In this document: positions 44,489 through 52,414 of the stretch, one piece after another
How the letters are laid out: every line of letters starts with the position of its first letter
Numbering within the stretch: position 1 is the first letter of the stretch
NCBI GenBank assembly: GCA_947493945.1
Contig: CANLSR010000001.1
Location: forward strand, 186,001-250,000
From: an uncultured bacterium
GTDB taxonomy: Bacteria; Bacteroidota; Rhodothermia; Rhodothermales; Rubricoccaceae
Direction: 5' to 3'
Length of the DNA: 64,000 bases
Made by a program: the position numbers and the translations under genes
Notes under the pieces: model-generated
The model's database searches: none
The model's input: only the letters and a program-made list of their open reading frames with translations
What the model was told of the DNA's origin: nothing

Positions 44489-47400
44489 CTACAAAGCGGC
44501 CCCGACCCCGGCCGGGTGCCGGTGGCGCGCGCGCCCATCGAGAGCGGCGCGCCGGGGCCCCTTTTCAGAAGCCGCCGGCCCGGCGCACGTGGGGATCGCG
44601 ACGTGGAACGAGGAGCCGCAGCCGGCCTCGCTATCGACCTCGATGCGCCCGCCCATGAGCGAGACGAGTCGGGACGTGATGGCTAGGCCCAACCCGCTCC
44701 CCTCGTCGGTCCGGGCGTAGCCCGTCGACGCTTGCTCGAACGTGCTGAACATCCGGGGCAGGAACTCGGCGTCGATGCCCTTGCCCGTGTCGCACACGCT
44801 CAGGTGGACCTCGTCCTCGTCGCGGTCCACGGTGATCGTCACGGCGCCCTCGTCGGTGAACTTGACCGCGTTCGACACGAGGTTGGTCACGATGCGGGCA
44901 AAGGCGTCGGGGTCCACCACGGCCGGCACCGCCAGCCCGTCGGGGACGACGGTGAGCACGAGGCCCTTCTCCGCCGCCAGCGGCGAGAGCTCGGCCGCCA
45001 CGCCACGCGCCAGCGCGCCCACGTCGGTCTCGACGGGCTCCAGGACCACCTTCCCCGAGCGGAGCCGGGCGATGTCCAGCAGGTCGTTGACGGTGTGGAG
45101 CAGGCGGCGGCCGCCCGAGAGCATGTGCTGGGCCATCGAGCTCACGTCGGGGTCCTCGTGATCGGCCAAGAACTCCGAGAACCCGAGGATGGCGGTGAGC
45201 GGCGTCCTCAGCTCGTGGCTCGTGTTGGCGAGCATGGAGTCCTTGACCTCGTCGGCGTGTCGGAGCTCCTGGTTGAGCTGGTCGAGCTCGTCGGCCCGCG
45301 CCCGCTCGGCGTCGGCGCGCCGGCGCTGCTCGTGGCTGGCGGTGAACGCGACGGCGACGACGAGCGAGCCCACCAAGAGCGCGGCGATGACGGCGGCCCA
45401 GGGGGTGAGGTACCACGGCGCCGGTATGTGGACGGCGAGCGTCGCCGGCCGGGCCTCGGTGCCCTCCGCTGTCAGCGCCTCGACGCGGAAGGCGTAGTCG
45501 CCGGGCGGGAGGTTCGTGTAGTCGCGCAAGGTCTCGTCGCTCCACGCCGACGGCGCTTGGTCGTGGCCGAGGAGCCGGGTCCGGTAGAGCGTGGCGTCGG
45601 CGTCGTTGTAGGCCGCCGCCGCGAACCGGAACCGGACGGGGCTGCCGTACGGGACCGTCACGCTCTGGTCCTCGATCGCGATGTCGTCGCCGGCCTCGAC
45701 GGCAGTGGTGTAGGCCGGCACGACGGCCGCGTACCGCCCGCCGCCCGATCCCGCCAGCCGCAAGAGGCCGGCCGTGGTCGAGGTCCAGAGGACGCCTCCT
45801 TCAGACAGGACGTCGTTGACGCCTCCAACCCGCCGGAGCACGGGGGGCGTCGCGTCGGCCCACCGCCCGTTCTGACGCACGACGGCCCGCGTTTGGTCGC
45901 GCCCCGAGATCCAGACGCGGCCCTCCTCGTCGGTGCGGATGCCGTAACCGTCGGCCAGGTCACCGACGGTCTCCTGGATGATGCGTGTGAGGCCGGCCAT
46001 CGGAGAAAAGCGAATGGCCTCTCCCTCCCCGTCCACGCGGTAAGGCCCGTCGGCGGCGAGGACGGTGAGCGACCCGTCGACGTACTGGATGGCCGCCAGC
46101 CCCTCCGGCACGCCGTCGCTCCGGTCGTAGGCGCGCACGACCTGGCCGTCGCTGCCGATCTGGAGCAGGCGCCCGCCCGCCTCCGCCCAAGCCCCACCTT
46201 CTACTGCCAGGACAGACCGGACTTCACTGTCGATGCCTTTAGCACGAGCGTCTACGGTCCAGGTGCCGCCGGTGTGCCGGAGCACGGCCAGACCCGACAG
46301 CAGACCCGCATAGACTGTCACGTCTGTGCCCGACGGGGCAGGGCTGGCGAGAACGAACGCCGTCTCAGAGGAGATCGGACGGGCCATCAAACCCTCGATG
46401 ACGAAGACCCCATCGGTCCCGGCGATGAGCAGGCCACCATCGGTGGCGAGTAGGCTCCATGCCTGGCCGACGTCACCGCCGGCGAGGAGCACTGGTTCGA
46501 ACGGCGAGGGCGATCCGTCAGAAGTTTGACGGAGGCGGTAAACGCCCCGGCTCGTCACGGTGTAGAGTTGGCCTTCGTGACGGATAGCCCCATAGGCGGC
46601 GCCGTCGAGGCCGAGCCGAGCGTCGAACGTGGTGAGCGGGGCAGCGGCGTCAACCCGCACGACCCCCTCGGAAAGTGCGAGCCAAAGTCCGCCTTGCGCG
46701 TCGGTGGCACAGTCGAGCACAAGGTCGTCGGGTGTCAGCGCTGCGGTCTGTCCCAGCCGCTCAATCACCTCACCGCCGGACGAGACGACCAGCACGCCCC
46801 CACCCATTGTCGTGATGGCCAGGGCAGGATCCTCGGCTGGCCCGACGGGGCATCCGTCGTAGGCCCGCGTCTGACGAAGCGTGGCCGTGGCGGCGGTCGG
46901 CACGGGTGCGAACGGGTCTGGGTCAGACGGGTCAAGACGGAACAGCCTGTCGTCTGTCACGACCAGGAGAGGGCCGCCCGGCGCGCCGTCGAGGTCGAGG
47001 AGCGCGCGCGTCGGTACATCGGCCAGGCGCTCGCCTCCAGTGACGGGGACGAGCCCGTGATCTTGGTAGCGGAGCAGCCCGGTCCCTTCGAGCCGAACGT
47101 AGGCCGCTCCGCCGGCGTCGAAGGCCTTGTGAAAGCGGCGATCACCCGGGGCGCGCTCCACGTTCACCACGCGACCGGCTTCGACGGCGAGAAGGCGGTC
47201 GAAGGACTGAAACAGCACGCCGCTCTCGGTGGGAACCGCTTCCCACACCCTCGAACCTTCAAGCTCGGCTTCGCCGGCGACTTCCTGATAGGTCGTCTGG
47301 CCTGTCGAGTCGGGAACCAGTATCCCGGCCGTCCCTTCGCCTCCGACGTAGACGAAGCCGTCCGCTCCGACGTCGACGGCGTGGGCGCGAAACCCAGGTA

Positions 47401-47749
47401 CGTCGATCAAGCGCCAGGCCGTACCGTCATACTCAAGCACGCCGTCGGCATTGGCGACGTAAACCAACCCGCTCGGAGCCTGAGTGACCGCCCACGACTG
47501 GCGGTGCCCGCCGTGGATCTCCGGATCGAACCGAGTGACATAGGTCGGCGCGCCGCGCTCAGGCTCGGGCTGGACCGGGCGGAGATCGCGGGGCGCGGTC
47601 ACCTCGGCCTCCACCACACGCGCAGCGTCGACAGCCGCTCTGGCATCGGGCCGGAGGGTGTATACGAGAACAGCAGCCACTAGCGCGCTGCCGAGGACGG
47701 CACCTGCAACGAGGGTTCGGCGAAGGGACATGGGCGAGGGGGCGGCCAT
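44489..47749 (-). CDS. Sensor histidine kinase with two-component-regulator propeller and Y_Y_Y domain
   Basis: 1086 residues. TM1 at about 8-30, then a large periplasmic part with repeated blades (SGLVYVANADGVLEYDG, GLWLALSEGVVRV, GVLWTSTTAGLLRL), a Y_Y_Y-like sandwich (TNLPPGDYAFRVEAL), TM2 (AAVIAALLVGSLVVAVAFT), a coiled coil, HisKA with NTSHELRTPLTA (phospho-His about 845), and HATPase boxes NLVSNAVKF, DTGKGID, GSGLGLAI. It lacks the receiver and AraC domains that Bacteroidota hybrid sensors carry, so it needs a separate response regulator, not present here. The C-terminal 30 residues are low complexity. It faces manC and is divergent from a possible small gene. Confidence 0.93.
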   Translation of the reverse strand: MAAPSPMSLRRTLVAGAVLGSALVAAVLVYTLRPDARAAVDAARVVEAEVTAPRDLRPVQPEPERGAPTYVTRFDPEIHGGHRQSWAVTQAPSGLVYVANADGVLEYDGTAWRLIDVPGFRAHAVDVGADGFVYVGGEGTAGILVPDSTGQTTYQEVAGEAELEGSRVWEAVPTESGVLFQSFDRLLAVEAGRVVNVERAPGDRRFHKAFDAGGAAYVRLEGTGLLRYQDHGLVPVTGGERLADVPTRALLDLDGAPGGPLLVVTDDRLFRLDPSDPDPFAPVPTAATATLRQTRAYDGCPVGPAEDPALAITTMGGGVLVVSSGGEVIERLGQTAALTPDDLVLDCATDAQGGLWLALSEGVVRVDAAAPLTTFDARLGLDGAAYGAIRHEGQLYTVTSRGVYRLRQTSDGSPSPFEPVLLAGGDVGQAWSLLATDGGLLIAGTDGVFVIEGLMARPISSETAFVLASPAPSGTDVTVYAGLLSGLAVLRHTGGTWTVDARAKGIDSEVRSVLAVEGGAWAEAGGRLLQIGSDGQVVRAYDRSDGVPEGLAAIQYVDGSLTVLAADGPYRVDGEGEAIRFSPMAGLTRIIQETVGDLADGYGIRTDEEGRVWISGRDQTRAVVRQNGRWADATPPVLRRVGGVNDVLSEGGVLWTSTTAGLLRLAGSGGGRYAAVVPAYTTAVEAGDDIAIEDQSVTVPYGSPVRFRFAAAAYNDADATLYRTRLLGHDQAPSAWSDETLRDYTNLPPGDYAFRVEALTAEGTEARPATLAVHIPAPWYLTPWAAVIAALLVGSLVVAVAFTASHEQRRRADAERARADELDQLNQELRHADEVKDSMLANTSHELRTPLTAILGFSEFLADHEDPDVSSMAQHMLSGGRRLLHTVNDLLDIARLRSGKVVLEPVETDVGALARGVAAELSPLAAEKGLVLTVVPDGLAVPAVVDPDAFARIVTNLVSNAVKFTDEGAVTITVDRDEDEVHLSVCDTGKGIDAEFLPRMFSTFEQASTGYARTDEGSGLGLAITSRLVSLMGGRIEVDSEAGCGSSFHVAIPTCAGPAASEKGPRRAALDGRARHRHPAGVGAAL

Positions 47750-47769
47750 GGACGACGTATCGGCAGCTT

Positions 47770-47835
47770 ACCCGGTGCCCTATAAATTCAACCGAGGCAC
47801 CATTTCGTTGACAGCGCGTGCTATTATTCCATTCT
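47770..47835. promoter_or_regulatory. AT-rich divergent promoter region
   Basis: An unusually AT-rich stretch for this DNA, between the histidine kinase gene (minus) and a small open frame (plus). It contains TATAAATTC, TTGACA at 47808-47813 and TATTATTCC at 47822-47830. Spacing of the last two does not fit a textbook sigma-70 site, so exact boxes are not assigned. Confidence 0.4.
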
Positions 47836-47852
47836 CACCACCCCCCTTGGCC

Positions 47853-47966
47853 ATGAGCTTTATCGACTTCCTCTTCTCGCTGTTCACGTTTTCCGCCGGC
47901 GGTGACGGCCCTAGACAGGGGACGGGCGGCGGCCACACCCGCCCTGACGACCCGGTCCTCGACTAG
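47853..47966 (+). CDS. Possible small protein of 37 residues
   Basis: An ATG-started frame encoding MSFIDFLFSLFTFSAG followed by a Gly/Pro/Asp-rich hydrophilic tail ending in PDDPVLD. The first 14 residues could insert into a membrane; the tail would be exposed. It is placed just after an AT-rich promoter-like stretch and 42 bases before a strong intrinsic terminator, so a short transcript for it is plausible. I recognise no family. It could also be a non-coding transcript. Confidence 0.45.
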   Translation: MSFIDFLFSLFTFSAGGDGPRQGTGGGHTRPDDPVLD

Positions 47967-48008
47967 ACGCCTTGACGTCAGGCGCGCCGAAGAGCGCGCT
48001 GCGACCGA

Positions 48009-48047
48009 AAGAGCGCCGTGCCCAGGAGGGCGCGGCGCTCTTCTTTT
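48009..48047 (+). terminator. Intrinsic terminator after the small open frame
   Basis: AAGAGCGCCG and CGGCGCTCTT form a perfect 10-bp stem with a 14-base loop, followed by CTTTT. One of the two clear hairpin-plus-T structures noted in the window; oriented to end a plus-strand transcript coming from about 47.84 kb. Confidence 0.7.
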
Positions 48048-48469
48048 GGAATGATTCGGGGCTCACCACGGGCAGCCCGAACTCGGAGGTCGCCGGCCCC
48101 CGGCGCGTTCGGCTGGCGGCGCGCGTCGGCGACGCCAGCATGACTGGGGACGTTCGCGGGGCGCTCTGACAAACCACTGGACTCGGCTTGACATCTCGCG
48201 ACAGAGGCCGCCCTCACACAAGCCCAGCGAGCAGCAGTCGTATGCACGGCCGACAAACGCCAGCGCCTACGGGGCGCCAGCGGCTGGCGGGACGCCTCGC
48301 CACAGGGAGCCGCTTTGCTACGGGAAAGGGAGCAATCGGGGCACGGCGGCCGGATGCCACAGAGCGCACACATGAAGGCCCGCTGTCACCGGCGCCCCTT
48401 CTCTTGGTCTTAACCGGCGCGGGTGCAACTCAAAGGATCCCCTTCCGTTGTGACCCACCAGTTTTCTAC
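48048..48469. other. Gene-free stretch before the TetR operon
   Basis: No frame here has convincing coding character. It contains an inverted pair of the recurrent motif (CGCCAGC at 48275-48281, GCTGGCG at 48283-48289), and the sequence becomes less GC-rich toward 48400-48470, where the promoter of the efflux operon should lie. No RNA gene was recognised. Confidence 0.5.
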
Positions 48470-48485
48470 GTGACCGGCCGGTCAC
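48470..48485. promoter_or_regulatory. Predicted TetR-family operator
   Basis: GTGACCGGCCGGTCAC is a perfect 16-bp palindrome ending 17 bases before the ATG of the TetR gene. Its form (TGACCGG arms) is common for TetR-type repressors, and its place between promoter and start fits autorepression of the whole efflux operon. Confidence 0.75.
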
Positions 48486-48502
48486 CTCCGCTCCCCTCCC
48501 AC

Positions 48503-49177
48503 ATGAACGCCCCCAGCCGCCGCGAGCGCGAGCGCCAGATGCGCCGCCAGGCCATGCTCGCCGCCGCGCTGGCGGTGTTCGCCGAGAAGGGGTTCGACGG
48601 CGCGACCGTGGACGAGATCGCCGAGCGCGCCGAGTTCGGCAAGGGGACGATCTACAACTACTTCCCCGACGGCAAGGACGCCCTGTTTCTGGCGCTCCTG
48701 GACGAGCTGGTGGTCGGCGGGCTCCACCGGGTGATCCGGGACTCGTTCCCCGATGCCGACGAGCTGTCCACCCCGGCCGGTGCCCGTACCGCGTTCCACC
48801 GCCTGATCCGCAGCCTGGTGGAGCACCACCGCGACGAGGACGACGCGCTGCTGATGTTCCTCAAGGAGGGCCACCGGATGGCGTTCGACGCCGGCAAGTC
48901 GGCGCTCCTGGCCGAGCACTTTAACGCGGTGTTCGACGCGCTGGTGGTGCCGATCGAGGCCGCGATCGCCTCGGGCGCGCTCCGGCCGATGCCGGCCCGG
49001 CCCGTGGCCCACCTCTTGATGGGCAACGTGCGGGGGTACCTCATGGCCGAGCTCGACGCCCGGTGCGACCCCTCAGCGACGCTCCCGGCGGCCCCGTACG
49101 GCACCCCGGCCGACGCCGCGGACTTTATCACGACGGCCCTTTTCGACGGCCTCCTGGCATCCGACTCCAAGGCATGA
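48503..49177 (+). CDS. TetR-family transcriptional repressor of the efflux operon
   Basis: 224 residues from ATG 48503, chosen because the DNA-binding domain begins at once; the longer frame from 48188 has no family support. Helix-turn-helix region MLAAALAVFAEKGFDGATVDEIAERAEFGKGTIYNYFPDGKDAL is typical. The C-terminal effector domain is rich in hydrophobic helices (ALLMFLKEGHRMAF, VAHLLMGNVRGYLMAEL). It overlaps the tolC-like gene by four bases (ATGA), so repressor and pump are on one message. Effector unknown, probably a toxic hydrophobic compound or bile-like detergent. Confidence 0.94.
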   Translation: MNAPSRRERERQMRRQAMLAAALAVFAEKGFDGATVDEIAERAEFGKGTIYNYFPDGKDALFLALLDELVVGGLHRVIRDSFPDADELSTPAGARTAFHRLIRSLVEHHRDEDDALLMFLKEGHRMAFDAGKSALLAEHFNAVFDALVVPIEAAIASGALRPMPARPVAHLLMGNVRGYLMAELDARCDPSATLPAAPYGTPADAADFITTALFDGLLASDSKA

Positions 49178-50862
49178 CCCCTCGAACGCTCCTCTCTCCC
49201 GCACGCGCGGCGGTGGGCCTGGCCGGGTGGATGCTGGTCGCGCTCGCTGTGCCCGCCAGCGCGCAGCCGGGCCGCGACTCCGCCTACGTCGTCGGCCAGT
49301 ACGTGCCGGCGGCGCCGGTCACGTTGACGCTGGACGAGGCCATCGAGATCGCGCTCGAACGGGCGTACGCCGTCCGGCTGGCCGGGCTCGACGTCGAGTC
49401 GGCCGAGTCCCAGGTGCGGCAGGCCTACGGCGGGCTGTTTCCGCGCGTGGACGCGTCGAGCGGCTACACGCGCAACGTGGTCCAGGCCAACCCGTTCGCG
49501 GGCACGTCGGCGGCGAGCATCTTCTCCGGCGGCGCGGCGACGGGCTGGCTCCAGTACAACGAGCTCGCCCGCACCGACGACGACCCGGCGACCCAGCCGA
49601 TCACGCTGGCCGAGTACAACCGGCGCGTGGGGGCCGGCCAGGAGGCCGTGGGCTACAACCCGGCCAACGCGTCCAACCCGTTCGGCACCGACAACCAGTT
49701 CACGAACACGCTGTCGCTGAGCCAGCCGCTGTACTCGGGCGTGGCGCTGGCGGCCGTCAAGGGCGCCCGCAGCCTGGTCGAGATCAACGAGGTGGCCGTC
49801 GAGCAGCGCCGCGACGAGACCATCGACCAGACGCGCCAGGCGTTCTACCAGACGCTGCTGGCCCAGGAGCAGGCGGCCGTCCAGCGGGCCTCGCTGGAGC
49901 GGTCGCGCGAGACCTACGGCGAGTCGGCGCTGCTGGTGGCGCAGGGCGTGCGGCCGGTGCTGGAGCGGCTCAACGCCGAGGTGGACCTGGCCAACGCCGA
50001 GACGGGCGTGGTCACGGCCGAGGCCCAGGCGCTGGCCGCGCGCGACCAGCTGCTGCTGACGCTGGGCCTGCCGGTCGACGCGCCCATCCGGCTGGAGGGC
50101 CGGCTGGCGCCGCCCGAGGACGACCTGTTCCAGACCGTCGGGCTGGCCGTCGCCGCCGAGCGGGCGCTGGACTTGAGGCCGGACGTGCGCCAGGCCGCGC
50201 TGGCGGTCCGGTTGAACGAGGTCCAGAAAAACATCACGCGCGCCGAGCTCTACCCGACGCTGAGCGCGGTCGTGAACGCGAGCTACAGCGGCAACATCCC
50301 CGACGACCGCAGCTTCCTGGTCACGCCCGACCCCATCGGCGACCCGTTCACGTTCCAGACCGGCTCCAACGACTTCTTCTCGGACGCCTACTGGCAGCCG
50401 GCGCTGTCGGTGGGGCTGCGCGCCAACTGGACCTTGTTCGACGGCTTCCAGATCCGCCGCCGCGTCCAGCAGAACCAGATCGCCGTCGACCAGGCCGAGA
50501 TCCAGCTGGAGCAGGTCCGCAACGCGGCCCAGCTCGAAGTCGCCGCCGCCATCCGCCAGCTCGAGAGCGCGCGGCAGCGGCTGGGCTCGCAGTCCCAGAC
50601 CGTCCGCACCGCCGAGACGGCCTTCGAGTTCGCCTCGGCCCGACTGGCCGAGGGCGTCGCGACCCAGGTCGACGTCCGGGTGTCGAGCCAGAACCTGGAC
50701 CTGGCGCGGCTCAACTACCTCCAGGCGGTCTACGACGCGCTCGTGGCCCGGAGCGCCTACGAGCGCGCGACGGGCACCATCGAGCCCGAGCCCATCGACC
50801 TGGCGCCGCCCTCCGAAGTCCCCGCCGTGATTACGCCGGTCACCACCCTCGGCTCCCGCTGA
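49174..50862 (+). CDS. TolC-family outer-membrane efflux channel
   Basis: 562 residues from ATG 49174, with signal peptide (LAGWMLVALAVPASAQ). Two outer-membrane-efflux repeats: VTLTLDEAIEIALERAYAVRLAGLDVESAESQVRQAYGGLFPRVDASSGYTRN and, in the second half, AAERALDLRPDVRQAALAVRLNEVQKNITRAELYPTLS and VGLRANWTLFDGFQIRRRVQQ. Long helices rich in Gln/Ala/Glu form the periplasmic tunnel. A loop of about 60 residues after the first strand pair (SAASIFSGG...NPANASNPFGTDNQF) is longer than usual. It should dock to the adaptor and RND pump encoded next. Confidence 0.94.
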   Translation: MTPRTLLSPARAAVGLAGWMLVALAVPASAQPGRDSAYVVGQYVPAAPVTLTLDEAIEIALERAYAVRLAGLDVESAESQVRQAYGGLFPRVDASSGYTRNVVQANPFAGTSAASIFSGGAATGWLQYNELARTDDDPATQPITLAEYNRRVGAGQEAVGYNPANASNPFGTDNQFTNTLSLSQPLYSGVALAAVKGARSLVEINEVAVEQRRDETIDQTRQAFYQTLLAQEQAAVQRASLERSRETYGESALLVAQGVRPVLERLNAEVDLANAETGVVTAEAQALAARDQLLLTLGLPVDAPIRLEGRLAPPEDDLFQTVGLAVAAERALDLRPDVRQAALAVRLNEVQKNITRAELYPTLSAVVNASYSGNIPDDRSFLVTPDPIGDPFTFQTGSNDFFSDAYWQPALSVGLRANWTLFDGFQIRRRVQQNQIAVDQAEIQLEQVRNAAQLEVAAAIRQLESARQRLGSQSQTVRTAETAFEFASARLAEGVATQVDVRVSSQNLDLARLNYLQAVYDALVARSAYERATGTIEPEPIDLAPPSEVPAVITPVTTLGSR

Positions 50863-50895
50863 CGCGCGCCGCCAGCGGCCCCGCCGCCTCTTGGA

Positions 50896-50915
50896 AGGCG
50901 CCTCGCGGGGCGCCT
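50896..50915. repeat. Inverted repeat between channel and adaptor genes
   Basis: AGGCGCC and GGCGCCT flank six bases, forming a 7-bp stem in the 95-bp gap between the TolC-like and adaptor genes. A CCGCCAGCGG motif lies just upstream (50869-50878). No T-run; more likely an mRNA-processing or stability hairpin than a terminator. Confidence 0.5.
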
Positions 50916-50957
50916 CTACCGACCCCGACCCGACGCGGCTTGGATGCCGTCCCGATT

Positions 50958-52349
50958 ATGCGACACGCCCTCTCCCTCCCCGCCGTCCTCCTGGCGGCCC
51001 TCGCGCTGGCGGCCTGCGGCGACGACGCGGCCGAGGCGGAGGCCCCGCGCGACACGTCGGTCCCGGTCGAGGTGATGGTCGCCTCGCCGGGCTACTTCGA
51101 GGACACCATCGAGTTGACCGGCACCGTGGACGCCACCAACGACGCGTCGCTCTCGCCCGACGTCCCAGGGATGTTGACGTATGTGGCGGACGTGGGCACG
51201 TTCGTCCGCGCCGGGCAGACGGTGGCCCAGGTCCGGGCGACGGGCCAGCAGGCCGGCGTGGCCCAGGCCCGCGCGGGCGTGGCACAAGGCCGAGCCGGCG
51301 TGTCCCAGGCCCAGGCGTCGGTGGCCGGCGCCGAGGCCGGCGTTCGTGCCGCGCGCGCCCAGCGCGAGGCGGCCCAGGCGGCGCTCGGCCTGGCGCTGGA
51401 CCAGTACCAGCGCCAGCTCCCGCTCTTCCGCGACTCGATCCTGTCGGCGCTGGAGTTCCGCCAGGTCGAGACCCAGCTGGCGCAAGCGCGTGCCCAGGTG
51501 GCTCAGGCGGATGCCGGAGTCGCCCAGGCCCAGGGCCAGCTGAGCGCCGCACGCGAGGGCGTCTCGGCGGCCCGCGCCCAGGCCGACGCCGCCTCGGCGG
51601 GCGTCACGAGCGCCCAGAGCCAGCTGGCTAGCACACGCGTGGTGGCCCCGTTCTCGGGCGTCGTCGAGGCCCAAATCCAGAAGACCGGCGAGCTGGCGGC
51701 GCCGGGGCAGCCGGTGGTCCGGCTGGTGGGCGCGGGCTCGGTCAAGGTGACGGCCGGCGTGCCGGAGCGCTACGCCGGCGAGATCGAGCAAGGGACCCAG
51801 GTCCAGGTCTCGCCCAACGCCTACGCCGTCGAGCCGCGCGGCGGGCGCGTGTCGTTCGTCGGCGGCGCCATCGAGACCGCCAGCCGGACGTTCCCCATCG
51901 AGGTGGCCGTCGAGAACGCCGACCGGACGCTCAAGCCGTCGATGGTGGTCCGCCTGGCCGTGACCCGGGAGGTGCTCCAGGACGTGATCGTGGTGCCGAC
52001 CGAGGCCGTCGTCCGCGACGAGCGGGGCACGAGCGTGTTCGTGGCCGCCACCGACACGGCCGGCACCGTGGCCCGCCGCCAGATGGTGGAGCTGGGGCCG
52101 GACGCCGGCACGACCGTCGTGGTCCGCTCCGGGCTCGACGCCGGTGACAAGGTCATCGTCTCCGGCGCCAGCGACCTGACCGAGGGCGAGCGCGTCCGCG
52201 TGTCCGGCACGCGCCCCGGCCCCACCGCCAGCGCCGCGCCGGCCCGGCCCGCTGGCGCCCGCTCCTCGCGGGGCGACGGCCGCCCCGGCACTCCCGCGGA
52301 CCGCTCGCCGGGCCTGACCGCCAGCGCCGCCCTCCCGACCGAGGACTGA
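50958..52349 (+). CDS. RND efflux periplasmic adaptor (membrane fusion protein), lipoprotein
   Basis: 463 residues. Lipoprotein signal ends in ALAAC (Cys20). The biotinyl-lipoyl halves (GTVDATNDASLSPDVPGML... VRAGQTVAQVRA and TRVVAPFSGVVEAQI) enclose a long alpha-hairpin of alternating Ala/Gln/Arg (about residues 95-225). The beta-barrel and membrane-proximal domains follow (IEVAVENADRTLKPSMVVRLAV, VVPTEAVVRDERGTSVFVA). The Pro/Ser/Arg-rich C-terminal tail of about 45 residues is extra. It bridges the RND pump and the TolC-like channel. Confidence 0.95.
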   Translation: MRHALSLPAVLLAALALAACGDDAAEAEAPRDTSVPVEVMVASPGYFEDTIELTGTVDATNDASLSPDVPGMLTYVADVGTFVRAGQTVAQVRATGQQAGVAQARAGVAQGRAGVSQAQASVAGAEAGVRAARAQREAAQAALGLALDQYQRQLPLFRDSILSALEFRQVETQLAQARAQVAQADAGVAQAQGQLSAAREGVSAARAQADAASAGVTSAQSQLASTRVVAPFSGVVEAQIQKTGELAAPGQPVVRLVGAGSVKVTAGVPERYAGEIEQGTQVQVSPNAYAVEPRGGRVSFVGGAIETASRTFPIEVAVENADRTLKPSMVVRLAVTREVLQDVIVVPTEAVVRDERGTSVFVAATDTAGTVARRQMVELGPDAGTTVVVRSGLDAGDKVIVSGASDLTEGERVRVSGTRPGPTASAAPARPAGARSSRGDGRPGTPADRSPGLTASAALPTED

Positions 52350-52352
52350 GCC

Positions 52353-52388
52353 GTGACACACGGAGGCGCCGCTGCGCCTCGCCGTCAC
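52353..52388. repeat. Nested inverted repeat between adaptor and RND genes
   Basis: Outer arms GTGAC/GTCAC and inner arms AGGCGC/GCGCCT form an imperfect hairpin in the 65-bp gap, directly after the adaptor stop. It lacks a T-run and lies inside the operon, so it could reduce or stabilise expression of the pump gene. Confidence 0.5.
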
Positions 52389-52414
52389 GCATCGCGGTCT
52401 ACGCATCTGAACCC

